NCBI RefSeq assembly: GCF_000188015.2
Contig: NZ_AEUX02000003.1
Span: 50,867 to 114,866 of the forward strand
Origin: Streptococcus ictaluri 707-05
GTDB lineage: Bacteria > Bacillota > Bacilli > Lactobacillales > Streptococcaceae
Reading direction: 5' to 3'
Length of the DNA stretch: 64,000 bases
Of this stretch, positions 56,316-64,000 are shown one piece after another; position 1 is the first letter of the stretch; each line of letters starts with the position of its first letter. A model generated the notes under the pieces. It worked only from the letters and a program-made list of their open reading frames with translations, did no database searches and was not told where the DNA came from. The translations under genes and the position numbers were made by a program.

Positions 56316-56498
56316 ATGGCTCAAATTAAAATTACTTTGACTAAGTCTCCAATCGGACGTAAGCCAGAGCAACGTAAAACAGTTGTTGCCCTTGGACTTG
56401 GTAAATTAAACTCTTCAGTAGTTAAAGAAGATAACGCTGCTATCCGTGGTATGGTTACAGCAATCTCTCACTTAGTTACTGTTGAAGAAGTAAAATAA
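56316..56498 (+). CDS. rpmD: 50S ribosomal protein L30
   Basis: 60 residues, [16 protein letters not shown]; standard for L30. RBS AAAGGGG. Confidence 0.98.
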   Translation: MAQIKITLTKSPIGRKPEQRKTVVALGLGKLNSSVVKEDNAAIRGMVTAISHLVTVEEVK

Positions 56499-56707
56499 GA
56501 CTTTAAACAAAAGACCTTATTTTCAGAAAACTAATTAGTGCATAAAACCGACTTTTGTGAGTTGATAATCTTTACAACACACAGTGGTCGGTTAGTGCAT
56601 ATAGTAATCAATCGTTTCAAACGATTAAAATAATGTATAGGCGAGTTTCTAGGGGAGGTCCTTTCTTCTCATAGAGGCGCTAGCATTTTACAACAAAAGG
56701 AGAAAAA
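56499..56707 (+). other. 209-nt spacer between rpmD and rplO with repeats and a palindrome
   Basis: ACCGAC (56547-56552) pairs with GTCGGT (56587-56592); TTAGTGCATA occurs twice as a direct repeat at both ends of this hairpin. Perfect palindrome AATCGTTT-C-AAACGATT at 56610-56626. No gene. Confidence 0.65.
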
Positions 56708-57148
56708 ATGAAACTTCATGAATTAAAAGCTGCTGAAGGCTCTCGTAAAGTACGTAACCGTGTTGGACGTGGTTCTTCATCAGGTAATGGTAAAACATCT
56801 GGACGTGGACAAAAAGGACAAAAAGCTCGTAGCGGTGGCGGAGTACGTCTAGGTTTCGAGGGTGGACAAACTCCATTGTTCCGTCGTATTCCAAAACGTG
56901 GCTTTACAAACATCAATACAAAAGAATATGCGCTTGTTAATCTTGATCAATTAAATATCTTTGAAGATGGTACAGAAGTAACACCGGTTGTTCTTAAAGA
57001 AGCTGGTATTGTTCATGCTGAAAAATCAGGTATTAAAGTATTAGGTAACGGCGAATTGACTAAAAAATTGACTGTTAAAGCAGCTAAATTCTCAAAATCT
57101 GCTGAAGCAGCAATCACTGCTAAAGGCGGTTCAGTAGAAGTTATCTAA
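56708..57148 (+). CDS. rplO: 50S ribosomal protein L15
   Basis: 146 residues, [18 protein letters not shown], Gly/Arg-rich N-terminal arm [29 protein letters not shown]. Next to secY (16-nt gap). Confidence 0.98.
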   Translation: MKLHELKAAEGSRKVRNRVGRGSSSGNGKTSGRGQKGQKARSGGGVRLGFEGGQTPLFRRIPKRGFTNINTKEYALVNLDQLNIFEDGTEVTPVVLKEAGIVHAEKSGIKVLGNGELTKKLTVKAAKFSKSAEAAITAKGGSVEVI

Positions 57149-57164
57149 TGAGGGGAAACTCATT

Positions 57165-58469
57165 ATGTTCTTAAAAATACTTAAAGATGCATTGAAGATA
57201 AAGAATGTTCGAAATAAAATATTTTTCACAATCTTTATTATACTCGTATTCCGTATTGGAACACACATCACCGTACCAGGTGTAAATGCAAAAAGCTTAG
57301 AGCAACTGAGTGAACTTCCCTTTCTAAATATGTTGAACCTTGTCAGTGGTAATGCTATGAGAAACTTTTCAGTTTTTTCAATGGGTGTTAGTCCCTACAT
57401 TACAGCGTCGATTGTGGTTCAACTTTTGCAAATGGATATATTACCTAAATTTGTTGAGTGGGGTAAACAGGGTGAAGTTGGTCGTCGTAAGTTAAATCAA
57501 GCGACTCGCTACATCTCTTTAGTTCTAGCTTTTGCTCAATCGATTGGTATTACTGCAGGTTTCAATGCTTTATCAAGTGTAGCCCTAGTAAAGACACCTG
57601 ATGTTAAGACTTACTTGTTAATTGGAGCATTGTTAACAACTGGTAGTGTGATTGTGACTTGGCTTGGAGAACAAATCACTGATAAAGGATTTGGAAATGG
57701 CGTCTCAATGATTATCTTTGCAGGTATCATTTCTTCAATTCCAAATGCCATCGCAACCATCCGTGAAGATTATTTTGTTAACGTTAAAGCGAGTGATTTA
57801 CAGACTTCTTATTTGATTGTAGGAGTACTTATCTTAGCAGTGTTAGCAATCATCTTCTTCACGACATATGTGCAACAAGCGGAATATAAAATCCCAATCC
57901 AATATACAAAACTTGTTCAGGGAGCACCAACAAGTTCATACCTTCCACTCAAAGTCAATCCAGCTGGCGTTATTCCCGTTATCTTTGCAAGCTCGATTAC
58001 AACGATTCCAAGTACTATCATACCGTTTCTTCAAAATGGTAGAGATATTCCATGGCTATCACGACTACAGGAGTTGTTTAATTATCAAACACCTGTAGGA
58101 ATGATTGTTTACGCAGTTTTGATTATTTTATTCTCGTTCTTCTATACCTTTGTACAAGTAAATCCTGAGAAAACAGCTGAAAATCTACAGAAGAACTCGT
58201 CTTATATTCCAAGTGTTCGACCTGGACGAGAAACCGAAGAATTTATGTCATCATTGCTTAAAAAATTAGCGACTGTTGGAGCTATTTTCCTAGCCTTTAT
58301 CTCACTAGCACCTATTGCTGCGCAACAAGCCCTTAACCTTTCTTCTAGTATTGCTCTAGGTGGTACTAGTTTGCTTATTTTGATCTCAACAGGTATTGAA
58401 GGCATGAAACAACTTGAAGGTTACCTACTCAAGAGAAAATATGTCGGATTTATGAATATTGCAGAATAG
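57165..58469 (+). CDS. secY: Preprotein translocase subunit SecY
   Basis: 434 residues, ten membrane segments. Signatures RIGTHITVPGVNA, SVFSMGVSPYITASIVVQL (plug/TM2 region), the cytosolic loop PTSSYLPLKVNPAGVIP and NPEKTAENLQK. Forms the SecYEG channel. Located in the spc operon as in most bacteria; followed by a hairpin and then adk, which also seems to have its own promoter. Confidence 0.98.
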   Translation: MFLKILKDALKIKNVRNKIFFTIFIILVFRIGTHITVPGVNAKSLEQLSELPFLNMLNLVSGNAMRNFSVFSMGVSPYITASIVVQLLQMDILPKFVEWGKQGEVGRRKLNQATRYISLVLAFAQSIGITAGFNALSSVALVKTPDVKTYLLIGALLTTGSVIVTWLGEQITDKGFGNGVSMIIFAGIISSIPNAIATIREDYFVNVKASDLQTSYLIVGVLILAVLAIIFFTTYVQQAEYKIPIQYTKLVQGAPTSSYLPLKVNPAGVIPVIFASSITTIPSTIIPFLQNGRDIPWLSRLQELFNYQTPVGMIVYAVLIILFSFFYTFVQVNPEKTAENLQKNSSYIPSVRPGRETEEFMSSLLKKLATVGAIFLAFISLAPIAAQQALNLSSSIALGGTSLLILISTGIEGMKQLEGYLLKRKYVGFMNIAE

Positions 58470-58508
58470 AATATAGGTTGACCTTGTCAACCTTCTATTT
58501 TGTTTTTT
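58464..58508 (+). terminator. Hairpin/terminator after secY
   Basis: AGGTTGAC (58475-58482), loop CTT, GTCAACCT (58486-58493), extended by AATAGA/TCTATT pairing, then a T-rich stretch. Probably partial, since adk continues the operon. Confidence 0.7.
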
Positions 58509-58534
58509 GATAACTGTAAGAATTATTGTATTCT
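58507..58534 (+). promoter_or_regulatory. Candidate adk promoter
   Basis: TTGATA (58507-58512), 16-bp spacer, TATTCT (58529-58534), about 70 nt before adk. Confidence 0.4.
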
Positions 58535-58603
58535 TATGGTTATTTGAAAACAAAAACAAAGGAAAACTTTCCTATCACATTTATTTCAAAAGAGGAGAAA
58601 GAA

Positions 58604-59245
58604 ATGAATCTTTTAATCATGGGTTTACCAGGTGCAGGTAAAGGAACTCAAGCAGCAAAGATTGTTGAGAAGTTTGGTCTCATTCATATCTCAACGGGTG
58701 ATATGTTCCGTGCGGCAATGACAAACCAAACAGAAATGGGAGTTCTTGCTAAATCTTATATCGATAAAGGTGATTTAGTGCCAGATGAAGTGACAAATGG
58801 TATTGTTAAAGAACGTTTATCACAAGAAGATATTAAAGAAAAAGGCTTTTTATTAGATGGCTACCCAAGAACCATTGAACAAGCATATGCCTTAGATGAA
58901 ACGCTAAAAGCATTAAATATTCAATTGGATGGTGTTATCAATATCGATGTTAATCCTGAGTCATTGATTGAGAGACTAAGCGGACGCATTATTAACAAAA
59001 AAACAGGTGAAACTTTCCATAAAATTTTCAACCCACCAGCTGGTGATTACGATGAAAATGATTTTTACCAACGCGAGGACGACAAACCAGAAACTGTTAA
59101 ACGTCGTTTGGATGTTAATATCGCACAAGGTCAACCAATTTTAGATCATTATCGTAAAGCAGGGATTGTAAATGATATTGACGGAAATAAAGATATTTCT
59201 GATGTTTTTGTAGATATCAAAAAAGTCATCGAAAACCTAAAATAA
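58604..59245 (+). CDS. adk: Adenylate kinase
   Basis: 213 residues from ATG 58604 (AGAGGAG upstream); the in-frame extension to 58526 is rejected. P-loop [23 protein letters not shown] domain [19 protein letters not shown] and [13 protein letters not shown]. The LID lacks the four cysteines of zinc-binding Gram-positive Adk, as usual in streptococci. Converts ATP + AMP to 2 ADP. Confidence 0.97.
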   Translation: MNLLIMGLPGAGKGTQAAKIVEKFGLIHISTGDMFRAAMTNQTEMGVLAKSYIDKGDLVPDEVTNGIVKERLSQEDIKEKGFLLDGYPRTIEQAYALDETLKALNIQLDGVINIDVNPESLIERLSGRIINKKTGETFHKIFNPPAGDYDENDFYQREDDKPETVKRRLDVNIAQGQPILDHYRKAGIVNDIDGNKDISDVFVDIKKVIENLK

Positions 59246-59260
59246 AATATCATAAATAAC

Positions 59261-59289
59261 TTGCGAAACTGGAAGTCAAGTGATATAAT
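59261..59289 (+). promoter_or_regulatory. Promoter of infA-rpmJ-rpsM-rpsK-rpoA-rplQ
   Basis: TTGCGA (59261-59266), 17-bp spacer, TATAAT (59284-59289), giving a leader of about 67 nt to infA. Confidence 0.8.
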
Positions 59290-59362
59290 AGGCTAGTCTG
59301 ACTTATAATTGTTACCTCTGTGCTCAGAGGACATCAAATCGAAATTTAGGGGGTACTTTTGC

Positions 59363-59581
59363 GTGGCAAAAGAAGACGTGATTGAAATTGAAGGCAAAGT
59401 TGTTGAAACCATGCCAAACGCAATGTTTACTGTTGAATTAGAAAACGGACATCAGATTCTAGCAACTGTATCAGGAAAAATCCGTAAAAATTACATTCGT
59501 ATTTTAGTGGGTGATCGTGTTACTGTAGAGATGAGTCCGTATGACTTAACACGTGGACGAATCACATACCGCTTTAAATAG
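59363..59581 (+). CDS. infA: Translation initiation factor IF-1
   Basis: 72 residues from GTG 59363 (RBS AGGGGGT), beginning (M)[15 protein letters not shown]1-like OB fold with [18 protein letters not shown]. The longer frame from 59309 runs into the leader and is rejected. Confidence 0.97.
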
Positions 59582-59606
59582 TCGAAATAATTGGAGGGAT
59601 TAAAAC

Positions 59607-59723
59607 ATGAAGGTAAGACCATCGGTTAAACCAATTTGCGAATACTGTAAAGTAATTCGTCGTAACGGTCGTGTTATGGTGATTTGTCCAACAAATCCAA
59701 AACACAAACAACGTCAAGGATAA
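59607..59723 (+). CDS. rpmJ: 50S ribosomal protein L36
   Basis: 38 residues, [21 protein letters not shown] at the start, with the zinc set CxxC...C...H intact (C+ form), so unlike L32 and L33 here it needs zinc. RBS GGAGGG before ATG 59607. Short gene typical of the infA-rpsM spacer. Confidence 0.97.
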
Positions 59724-59740
59724 TATAGAAAGGAGACAAA

Positions 59741-60106
59741 ATGGCTCGTATTGCTGGAGTTGATATTCCAAATGATAAACGCGTAGTAATTTCACTTACT
59801 TATGTGTACGGAATTGGTCTTGCAACATCTAAAAAAATCTTAGCAGCTGCTGGTATCTCAGAAGATATCCGTGTTAAAGATTTAACATCAGATCAAGAAG
59901 ATGCAATCCGTCGCGAAGTTGATGCAATTAAAGTTGAAGGTGACCTTCGTCGTGAAGTAAACTTGAACATCAAACGTTTGATGGAAATCGGATCATACCG
60001 TGGAATCCGTCACCGTCGTGGACTTCCTGTCCGTGGACAAAACACTAAAAATAACGCTCGCACTCGTAAAGGTAAAGCTGTTGCGATTGCAGGTAAGAAA
60101 AAATAA
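59741..60106 (+). CDS. rpsM: 30S ribosomal protein S13
   Basis: 121 residues, [18 protein letters not shown]-terminal basic tail [20 protein letters not shown] that reaches the P site. RBS AAAGGAG. Confidence 0.98.
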   Translation: MARIAGVDIPNDKRVVISLTYVYGIGLATSKKILAAAGISEDIRVKDLTSDQEDAIRREVDAIKVEGDLRREVNLNIKRLMEIGSYRGIRHRRGLPVRGQNTKNNARTRKGKAVAIAGKKK

Positions 60107-60123
60107 AATAGGAGGTAAAAAAA

Positions 60124-60507
60124 TTGGCTAAACCAACACGTAAACGTCGTGTGAAAAAGAACATTGAATCTGGTGTTGCACATATTCACGCTACATTTAA
60201 CAACACTATTGTTATGATTACAGATGTGCATGGTAACGCTCTTGCATGGTCATCAGCAGGTGCTCTTGGTTTCAAAGGTTCTCGTAAATCAACTCCTTTT
60301 GCTGCCCAAATGGCTGCTGAAGCTGCTGCGAAATCTGCACAAGAACACGGACTTAAAACTGTTGAAGTCACTGTAAAAGGTCCTGGTTCAGGTCGTGAAT
60401 CTGCTATTCGTGCCCTAGCTGCTGCTGGTCTTGAAGTAACTGCAATTCGTGATGTGACTCCTGTACCGCATAATGGTGCTCGTCCTCCCAAACGTCGTCG
60501 TGTATAA
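60124..60507 (+). CDS. rpsK: 30S ribosomal protein S11
   Basis: 127 residues, TTG start at 60124 (RBS AGGAGG), [21 protein letters not shown]-terminal RPPKRRRV. Confidence 0.98.
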
Positions 60508-60552
60508 TCATAAAACAAATAGTACACAAGTTTCGTTTCGAGGGGTGAAAAG

Positions 60553-61491
60553 ATGATTGAGTTTGAAAAACCAATAATAACAAAAATTGATGAAAATAAA
60601 GATTACGGTAGATTTGTAATCGAACCACTAGAACGTGGCTACGGAACAACTCTAGGTAATTCACTTCGTCGTGTACTCTTGTCTTCACTTCCAGGTGCAG
60701 CTGTTACATCAATCAAAATTGATGGAGTACTACACGAATTTGATACAATCCCAGGTGTACGTGAAGATGTCATGCAAATCATCCTTAATGTTAAGGGACT
60801 TGCTGTGAAATCATACGTCGAAGACGAAAAGATTATCGAGCTTGAAGTAGAAGGACCGGCAGAAGTTACAGCTGGTGATATTCTTACAGATAGTGATATC
60901 GAACTTGTTAACCCGGATCATTATCTTTTTACAATTGCTGAAGGACATTCCTTGAGAGCTACAATGACCGTTGCTAAAAAGCGTGGTTATGTGCCAGCAG
61001 AAGGTAACAAAAAAGATGATGCACCTGTGGGAACATTGGCAGTAGATTCAATCTATACGCCAGTGAAAAAAGTTAATTATCAAGTAGAACCTGCCCGTGT
61101 AGGTAGTAATGATGGCTTTGATAAATTAACTATTGAAATCATGACAAACGGAACAATTATTCCTGAAGATGCGCTAGGTCTATCTGCTCGAGTTTTAATC
61201 GAACACTTAAATCTCTTTACTGATTTAACAGAAGTTGCTAAAGCAACTGAAGTAATGAAAGAAACGGAAAAAGTGAACGATGAAAAGGTACTTGACCGAA
61301 CTATCGAGGAACTTGATTTATCCGTACGCTCTTATAACTGTTTGAAACGTGCAGGAATTAACACTGTATTTGATTTAACAGAAAAATCTGAGCCTGAAAT
61401 GATGAAAGTCCGTAACCTTGGACGTAAGAGCCTTGAAGAAGTTAAGGTAAAACTTGCTGATTTAGGACTTGGACTTAAAAACGATAAATAA
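60553..61491 (+). CDS. rpoA: RNA polymerase alpha subunit
   Basis: 312 residues. N-terminal assembly domain ([23 protein letters not shown]) and C-terminal alpha-CTD from about 245 ([30 protein letters not shown]). The alpha-CTD is the binding site of Spx, also encoded in this window. Confidence 0.98.
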
Positions 61492-61505
61492 TATAGGAGG
61501 ACAGA

Positions 61506-61892
61506 ATGGCTTACCGTAAACTAGGACGCACTAGCTCACAACGTAAAGCAATGCTTCGTGATTTAACGACTGATCTTTTAATCAACGAATCAATTGTTAC
61601 AACTGAAGCACGTGCAAAAGAAATCCGTAAAACAGTTGAAAAAATGATTACTTTAGGTAAACGTGGTGATCTTCACGCACGTCGTCAAGCAGCAGCTTAC
61701 GTACGTAATGAAATCGCATCAGAAAATTATGATGAAGCTACTGATAAATATACTTCAACTTCAGCACTTCAAAAATTATTCTCTGAAATCGCACCTCGTT
61801 ATGCTGAACGTAACGGTGGATACACACGTATTCTTAAAACAGAACCACGCCGTGGAGATGCTGCTCCAATGGCAATCATTGAATTAGTATAA
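61506..61892 (+). CDS. rplQ: 50S ribosomal protein L17
   Basis: 128 residues, [20 protein letters not shown]. Last gene of the ribosomal operon. RBS AGGAGG. Confidence 0.98.
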   Translation: MAYRKLGRTSSQRKAMLRDLTTDLLINESIVTTEARAKEIRKTVEKMITLGKRGDLHARRQAAAYVRNEIASENYDEATDKYTSTSALQKLFSEIAPRYAERNGGYTRILKTEPRRGDAAPMAIIELV

Positions 61893-61961
61893 TTTTTATC
61901 AATTTTGTTGAGTGTTATGATGATGGAGTAGGTTTTACCTATTCTTAGTCTAGCTCTGGTC

Positions 61962-61988
61962 TACCGCTAGAGAATTTCTCTAGCGGTA
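61962..61988. other. Perfect 27-bp palindrome downstream of rplQ
   Basis: 13-bp arms at 61962-61974 and 61976-61988 (TACCGCTAGAGAA / inverse), single central base. An outer pair GAGTGTTA (61910-61917) / TAACACTC (61987-61994) encloses it. No T run, so it may be a processing or stability stem rather than the terminator. Confidence 0.75.
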
Positions 61989-62023
61989 ACACTCATCATG
62001 TTAAACATGTTAAAAATGAAGCT

Positions 62024-62083
62024 AACGCTTGTTTACGAAATGTCTCTAAAGCATAGAAACTTTTCGTAAGCAGGCGTTTTTTG
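62024..62083 (+). terminator. Terminator of the ribosomal operon
   Basis: AACGC + TTTACGAAA (62024-62040) pairs with TTTCGTAA + GCGTT (62062-62078), followed by T6. A long imperfect stem with a 20-nt loop. Confidence 0.8.
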
Positions 62084-62568
62084 GTGTTTTAGTGATTAAT
62101 TTTGTCAAAGGCGATTATATGCTTCTTAAAACTTGTCTATAGGCTCGTCAGAGTACTTCTTTATCTTTAAAGATATATCAAGCACTCCTGAAATAAGAAG
62201 AGTTAAATGAGTTTAAACACCTATTTAAGGAGACTAACAGACGGAACAAGTCTTATTATGTTCTTAAGCAGAAAACGACTCTAAAGTGCTAAAATGAACC
62301 TTAAAGATTATCTAGAGTGTATCAGAAGACAGACTTCAATTTTTTTAGTTAGTAAAGCTAAATGATAAACTGAGTGATATCAAATAATTTTACGTTTTTA
62401 CAGGTAGCCTATAAGCGGAAGAAGTTAATTATTTTTCTTTTAAAATATAATAACTTTATATCTGAAAACACTTCTAATTATGTTTGTGTCCTATCTCTTT
62501 AATCTATTTTTATGGCTTTCAATTTGATAATTTTATTTCAAGTTTTTTTATTTAAACAATTTATCGAA
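62084..62568. other. Gene-free AT-rich region
   Basis: About 485 bp between the operon terminator and the decayed IS. No ORF over 30 codons with a plausible start, no tRNA-like cloverleaf and no recognisable remnant of a gene on either strand. Confidence 0.5.
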
Positions 62569-63633
62569 AGTTCTAAAATGAAGTTAGCCACTTGAGTGTA
62601 TGAAAAAACATCTCAGAGAGATATAATTGTAATCACGACAAGAACAATTAGAAAGACTCTGAAATGCAAGACTATTATACACCAAAAGGGAAGCATTTAA
62701 CACTAACCGACCGCAGAAATATAGAACGTTGGCTTCGAGAAGGATACTCCAACCGTGAAATAGCAAGAAGATTAGCGAAAGCTCCTCAAACGATTCACAA
62801 TGAGATTAAACGTGGGCAAGTCAGACAAAAAGTACGTCAGGGTAAGTTTGAGTTGGTCTATTCAACGGATTATGCTCAAAAAGTTTATGAGAATAATCGT
62901 AAGAGGTCTGTCAAACCAGCTAAATTAACGAAAGCCCTAAAAGACAAGATTTTGCATTATCTGAAGCAGAAATACTCGCCGGAGATGATGGTAAAAGCCA
63001 AAGGTGTGGAGGCTCATAGATCGTCCATCTACTACTGGATTCATCATGGTTACCTCGGTGTTACTAGCAAAAGCTATGCTTTATCTTAGACTGAAAAAAA
63101 CTCCCAAAAAGTAAGCTAGTCCCAACTTTATGCCTTCTGGTAAGTCCATTCAAGAGTGACCCGGGGACATCAATAATTGGGAAAATATCGGCGATTTTGA
63201 GATTGATACTGTCATTCAGACAAAGGTTAAACATGAGTGTCTCTGGACTCTGACAGATCGTAAGAGCCGCTATTAGATTATTCGTCTCATTCCTGATAAG
63301 TTGGCTTCTTCGGTGAATACCGCTTTGAGAGCCATCTTACAATATTATCAAATCAAGTTCCATTACAGCAGATAACGGTACTGAATTTAGTCGTTTATCT
63401 GAGGTTTTTGACCCTGATAACATCTATTACGCTCATCCTTTTTCCTCTTGGGAGAGGAGGACCAATGAAAATCATAATAGACTGATCCGACGTTGTTTAC
63501 CAAAGGGAAGTAAAAATGCGACTCAGAAACAAATCGCATTATTGAAAATTGGATTAACAATTATCCTAAGAAAATACTTGATTACAAATCTCCTAGAGTG
63601 TTTTTGCAAAATGGCTAACTTGGACTTGAAATT
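62569..63633 (+). mobile_element. Decayed IS30-family element, IS1239-like
   Basis: The inverted 10-mer AAGTTAGCCA occurs at 62581-62590 and, inverted, at 63612-63621, marking approximate ends. Different IS30 subgroup from copies A-C; resembles the S. pyogenes IS1239 type from memory. Borders uncertain by some tens of bases. Confidence 0.65.
62664..63616 (+). pseudogene. IS30-family transposase, multiply broken
   Basis: MQDYYTPKGKHLTLTDRRNIE with HTH NREIARRLAKAPQTIHNEIKRG is intact for 141 codons (stop at 63087-63089). Beyond, the DDE domain can be read only by changing frame: FEIDTVIQTK (63199 on), TAG inside TDRKSRY*IIRLIP, ITADNGTEFSRLS (63364 on) and HPFSSWERRTNENHNRLI. At least two frameshifts and several stops. 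An old, inactive insertion. Confidence 0.88.
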
Positions 63634-63661
63634 TAGCTTTAAGCAATTTATTCAATTTTTT

Positions 63662-64000
63662 CGCAAGTTGTCAAGTCAAGTGCAACCAGTTCATAGATAA
63701 CTAGAGTTCCAGATGTTAAGCTGTTCGGGATAGCTCAAACAGGAATTTTGAGGATTGATATTGAAGAAGTCGTCTTGGGCGCTCATTGATGGCAGTAATA
63801 TAATTGTCAAGTTCTTCAGAGGTTAGTGGATTAAGTGAGACTCCTTTAGGGACATATTCTCTGAGGAGGCCATTGAAGTTCTCGTTTTTTCCTCTCTCAT
63901 GTGAAGAATAGGGATGTGCAAAGTAAACTTCAACAGCTTCTAAGTTTGAGAGTAAACTAAACTCAGAACCATTATCCGCTGTGATGGATGCAATAGGATA
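63662..64000 (-). mobile_element. IS30-family insertion sequence, copy C (cut by window end)
   Basis: Begins with the same CGCAAGTTGTCAAGTCAAG as copies A and B and is near-identical to them over the 339 bp visible, in the same orientation. Left flank ends in a T run, as for copy B. Its right end and target duplication are outside the window. Confidence 0.93.
63716..64000 (-). CDS. IS30-family transposase, C-terminal part (5' end outside window)
   Basis: Stop at 63716, 54 nt from the IS end as in copies A and B. Visible residues match the C-terminal DDE part (ITADNGSEFS, SSHERGKNENFNG, YITAINERPRRLLQY); no lesion in the visible part. Whether the rest is intact cannot be seen. Confidence 0.88.
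   Translation of the reverse strand, partial: YPIASITADNGSEFSLLSNLEAVEVYFAHPYSSHERGKNENFNGLLREYVPKGVSLNPLTSEELDNYITAINERPRRLLQYQSSKFLFELSRTA

Noticed and set aside
58526..58603. N-terminal extension of adenylate kinase
   Set aside because: It overlaps the candidate promoter and lacks an RBS; ATG 58604 has AGAGGAG and gives the family N-terminus.
1..64000. CRISPR arrays, prophage, rRNA, tRNA or tmRNA genes
   Set aside because: No regularly spaced repeats with unique spacers, no phage structural genes, and no recognisable tRNA or rRNA sequence were found by eye on either strand.

Overview
The window is chromosomal DNA of a low-GC Gram-positive, almost certainly a Streptococcus of the pyogenic group (S. 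dysgalactiae / S. pyogenes / S. canis type). This rests on the gene content and order (gdpP-rplI-dnaB-veg, hisS-aspS, argR-ylbF-mutS, mutL-ruvA-tag, cinA-recA, spx-ireB-ruvX-yrzB, nrdD...nrdG, the S10-spc-alpha ribosomal operon), a ComX cin-box before cinA, many extended -10 (TGnTATAAT) promoters, and AT-rich third codon positions. The species call is an inference; no rRNA is present.

Layout. 1-4.4 kb: c-di-AMP phosphodiesterase (cut by the window edge), L9, replicative helicase, Veg and S4. 4.6-10.5 kb: a decay zone of five consecutive broken genes (lipoprotein, fumarate-reductase-like flavoprotein, TetR remnant, YhgE/Pip protein, DUF4097 protein). 10.5-14.5 kb: PadR/DUF1700 module, Nudix hydrolase, DUF368 transporter, XRE regulator, L33 and L32. 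14.9-22.4 kb: hisS, aspS, three tandem YitT-family membrane proteins, and an ABC-F ATPase behind a highly structured leader. 22.4-35.2 kb: argS (minus strand), argR, then repair genes mutS, mutL, ruvA, tag, a nonsense-broken cinA, and recA. 35.5-36.7 kb: a broken IS30-family element. 36.9-45.7 kb: spx, ireB-ruvX-yrzB, a large membrane protein, the NrdR-box-controlled anaerobic ribonucleotide reductase operon (nrdD to nrdG), a DnaA-box cluster, and yaaA from an apparently leaderless promoter. 45.9-47.0 kb: an intact second copy of the IS. 47.2-61.9 kb: rpsJ to rplQ, including secY, adk, infA, rpmJ and rpoA. 61.9-64 kb: non-coding DNA, a decayed IS1239-like IS30 element, and a third IS copy running off the end.

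How it fits together. Most genes are housekeeping: translation, DNA replication and repair, deoxynucleotide supply and redox stress. The accessory signal is reductive: homopolymer slips, TAA nonsense codons and IS insertions. The most unusual sequence-level signals are a TTGACA-N4/5-TGTCAA palindrome repeated nine times in different genes and reading frames, the ABC-F leader (three ATGA-chained micro-ORFs followed by competing hairpins), a cluster of same-orientation DnaA boxes far from any dnaA gene, a parS-like site at the tag start, tandem terminator-like repeats after recA, and long hairpins in most of the larger spacers of the ribosomal operon.
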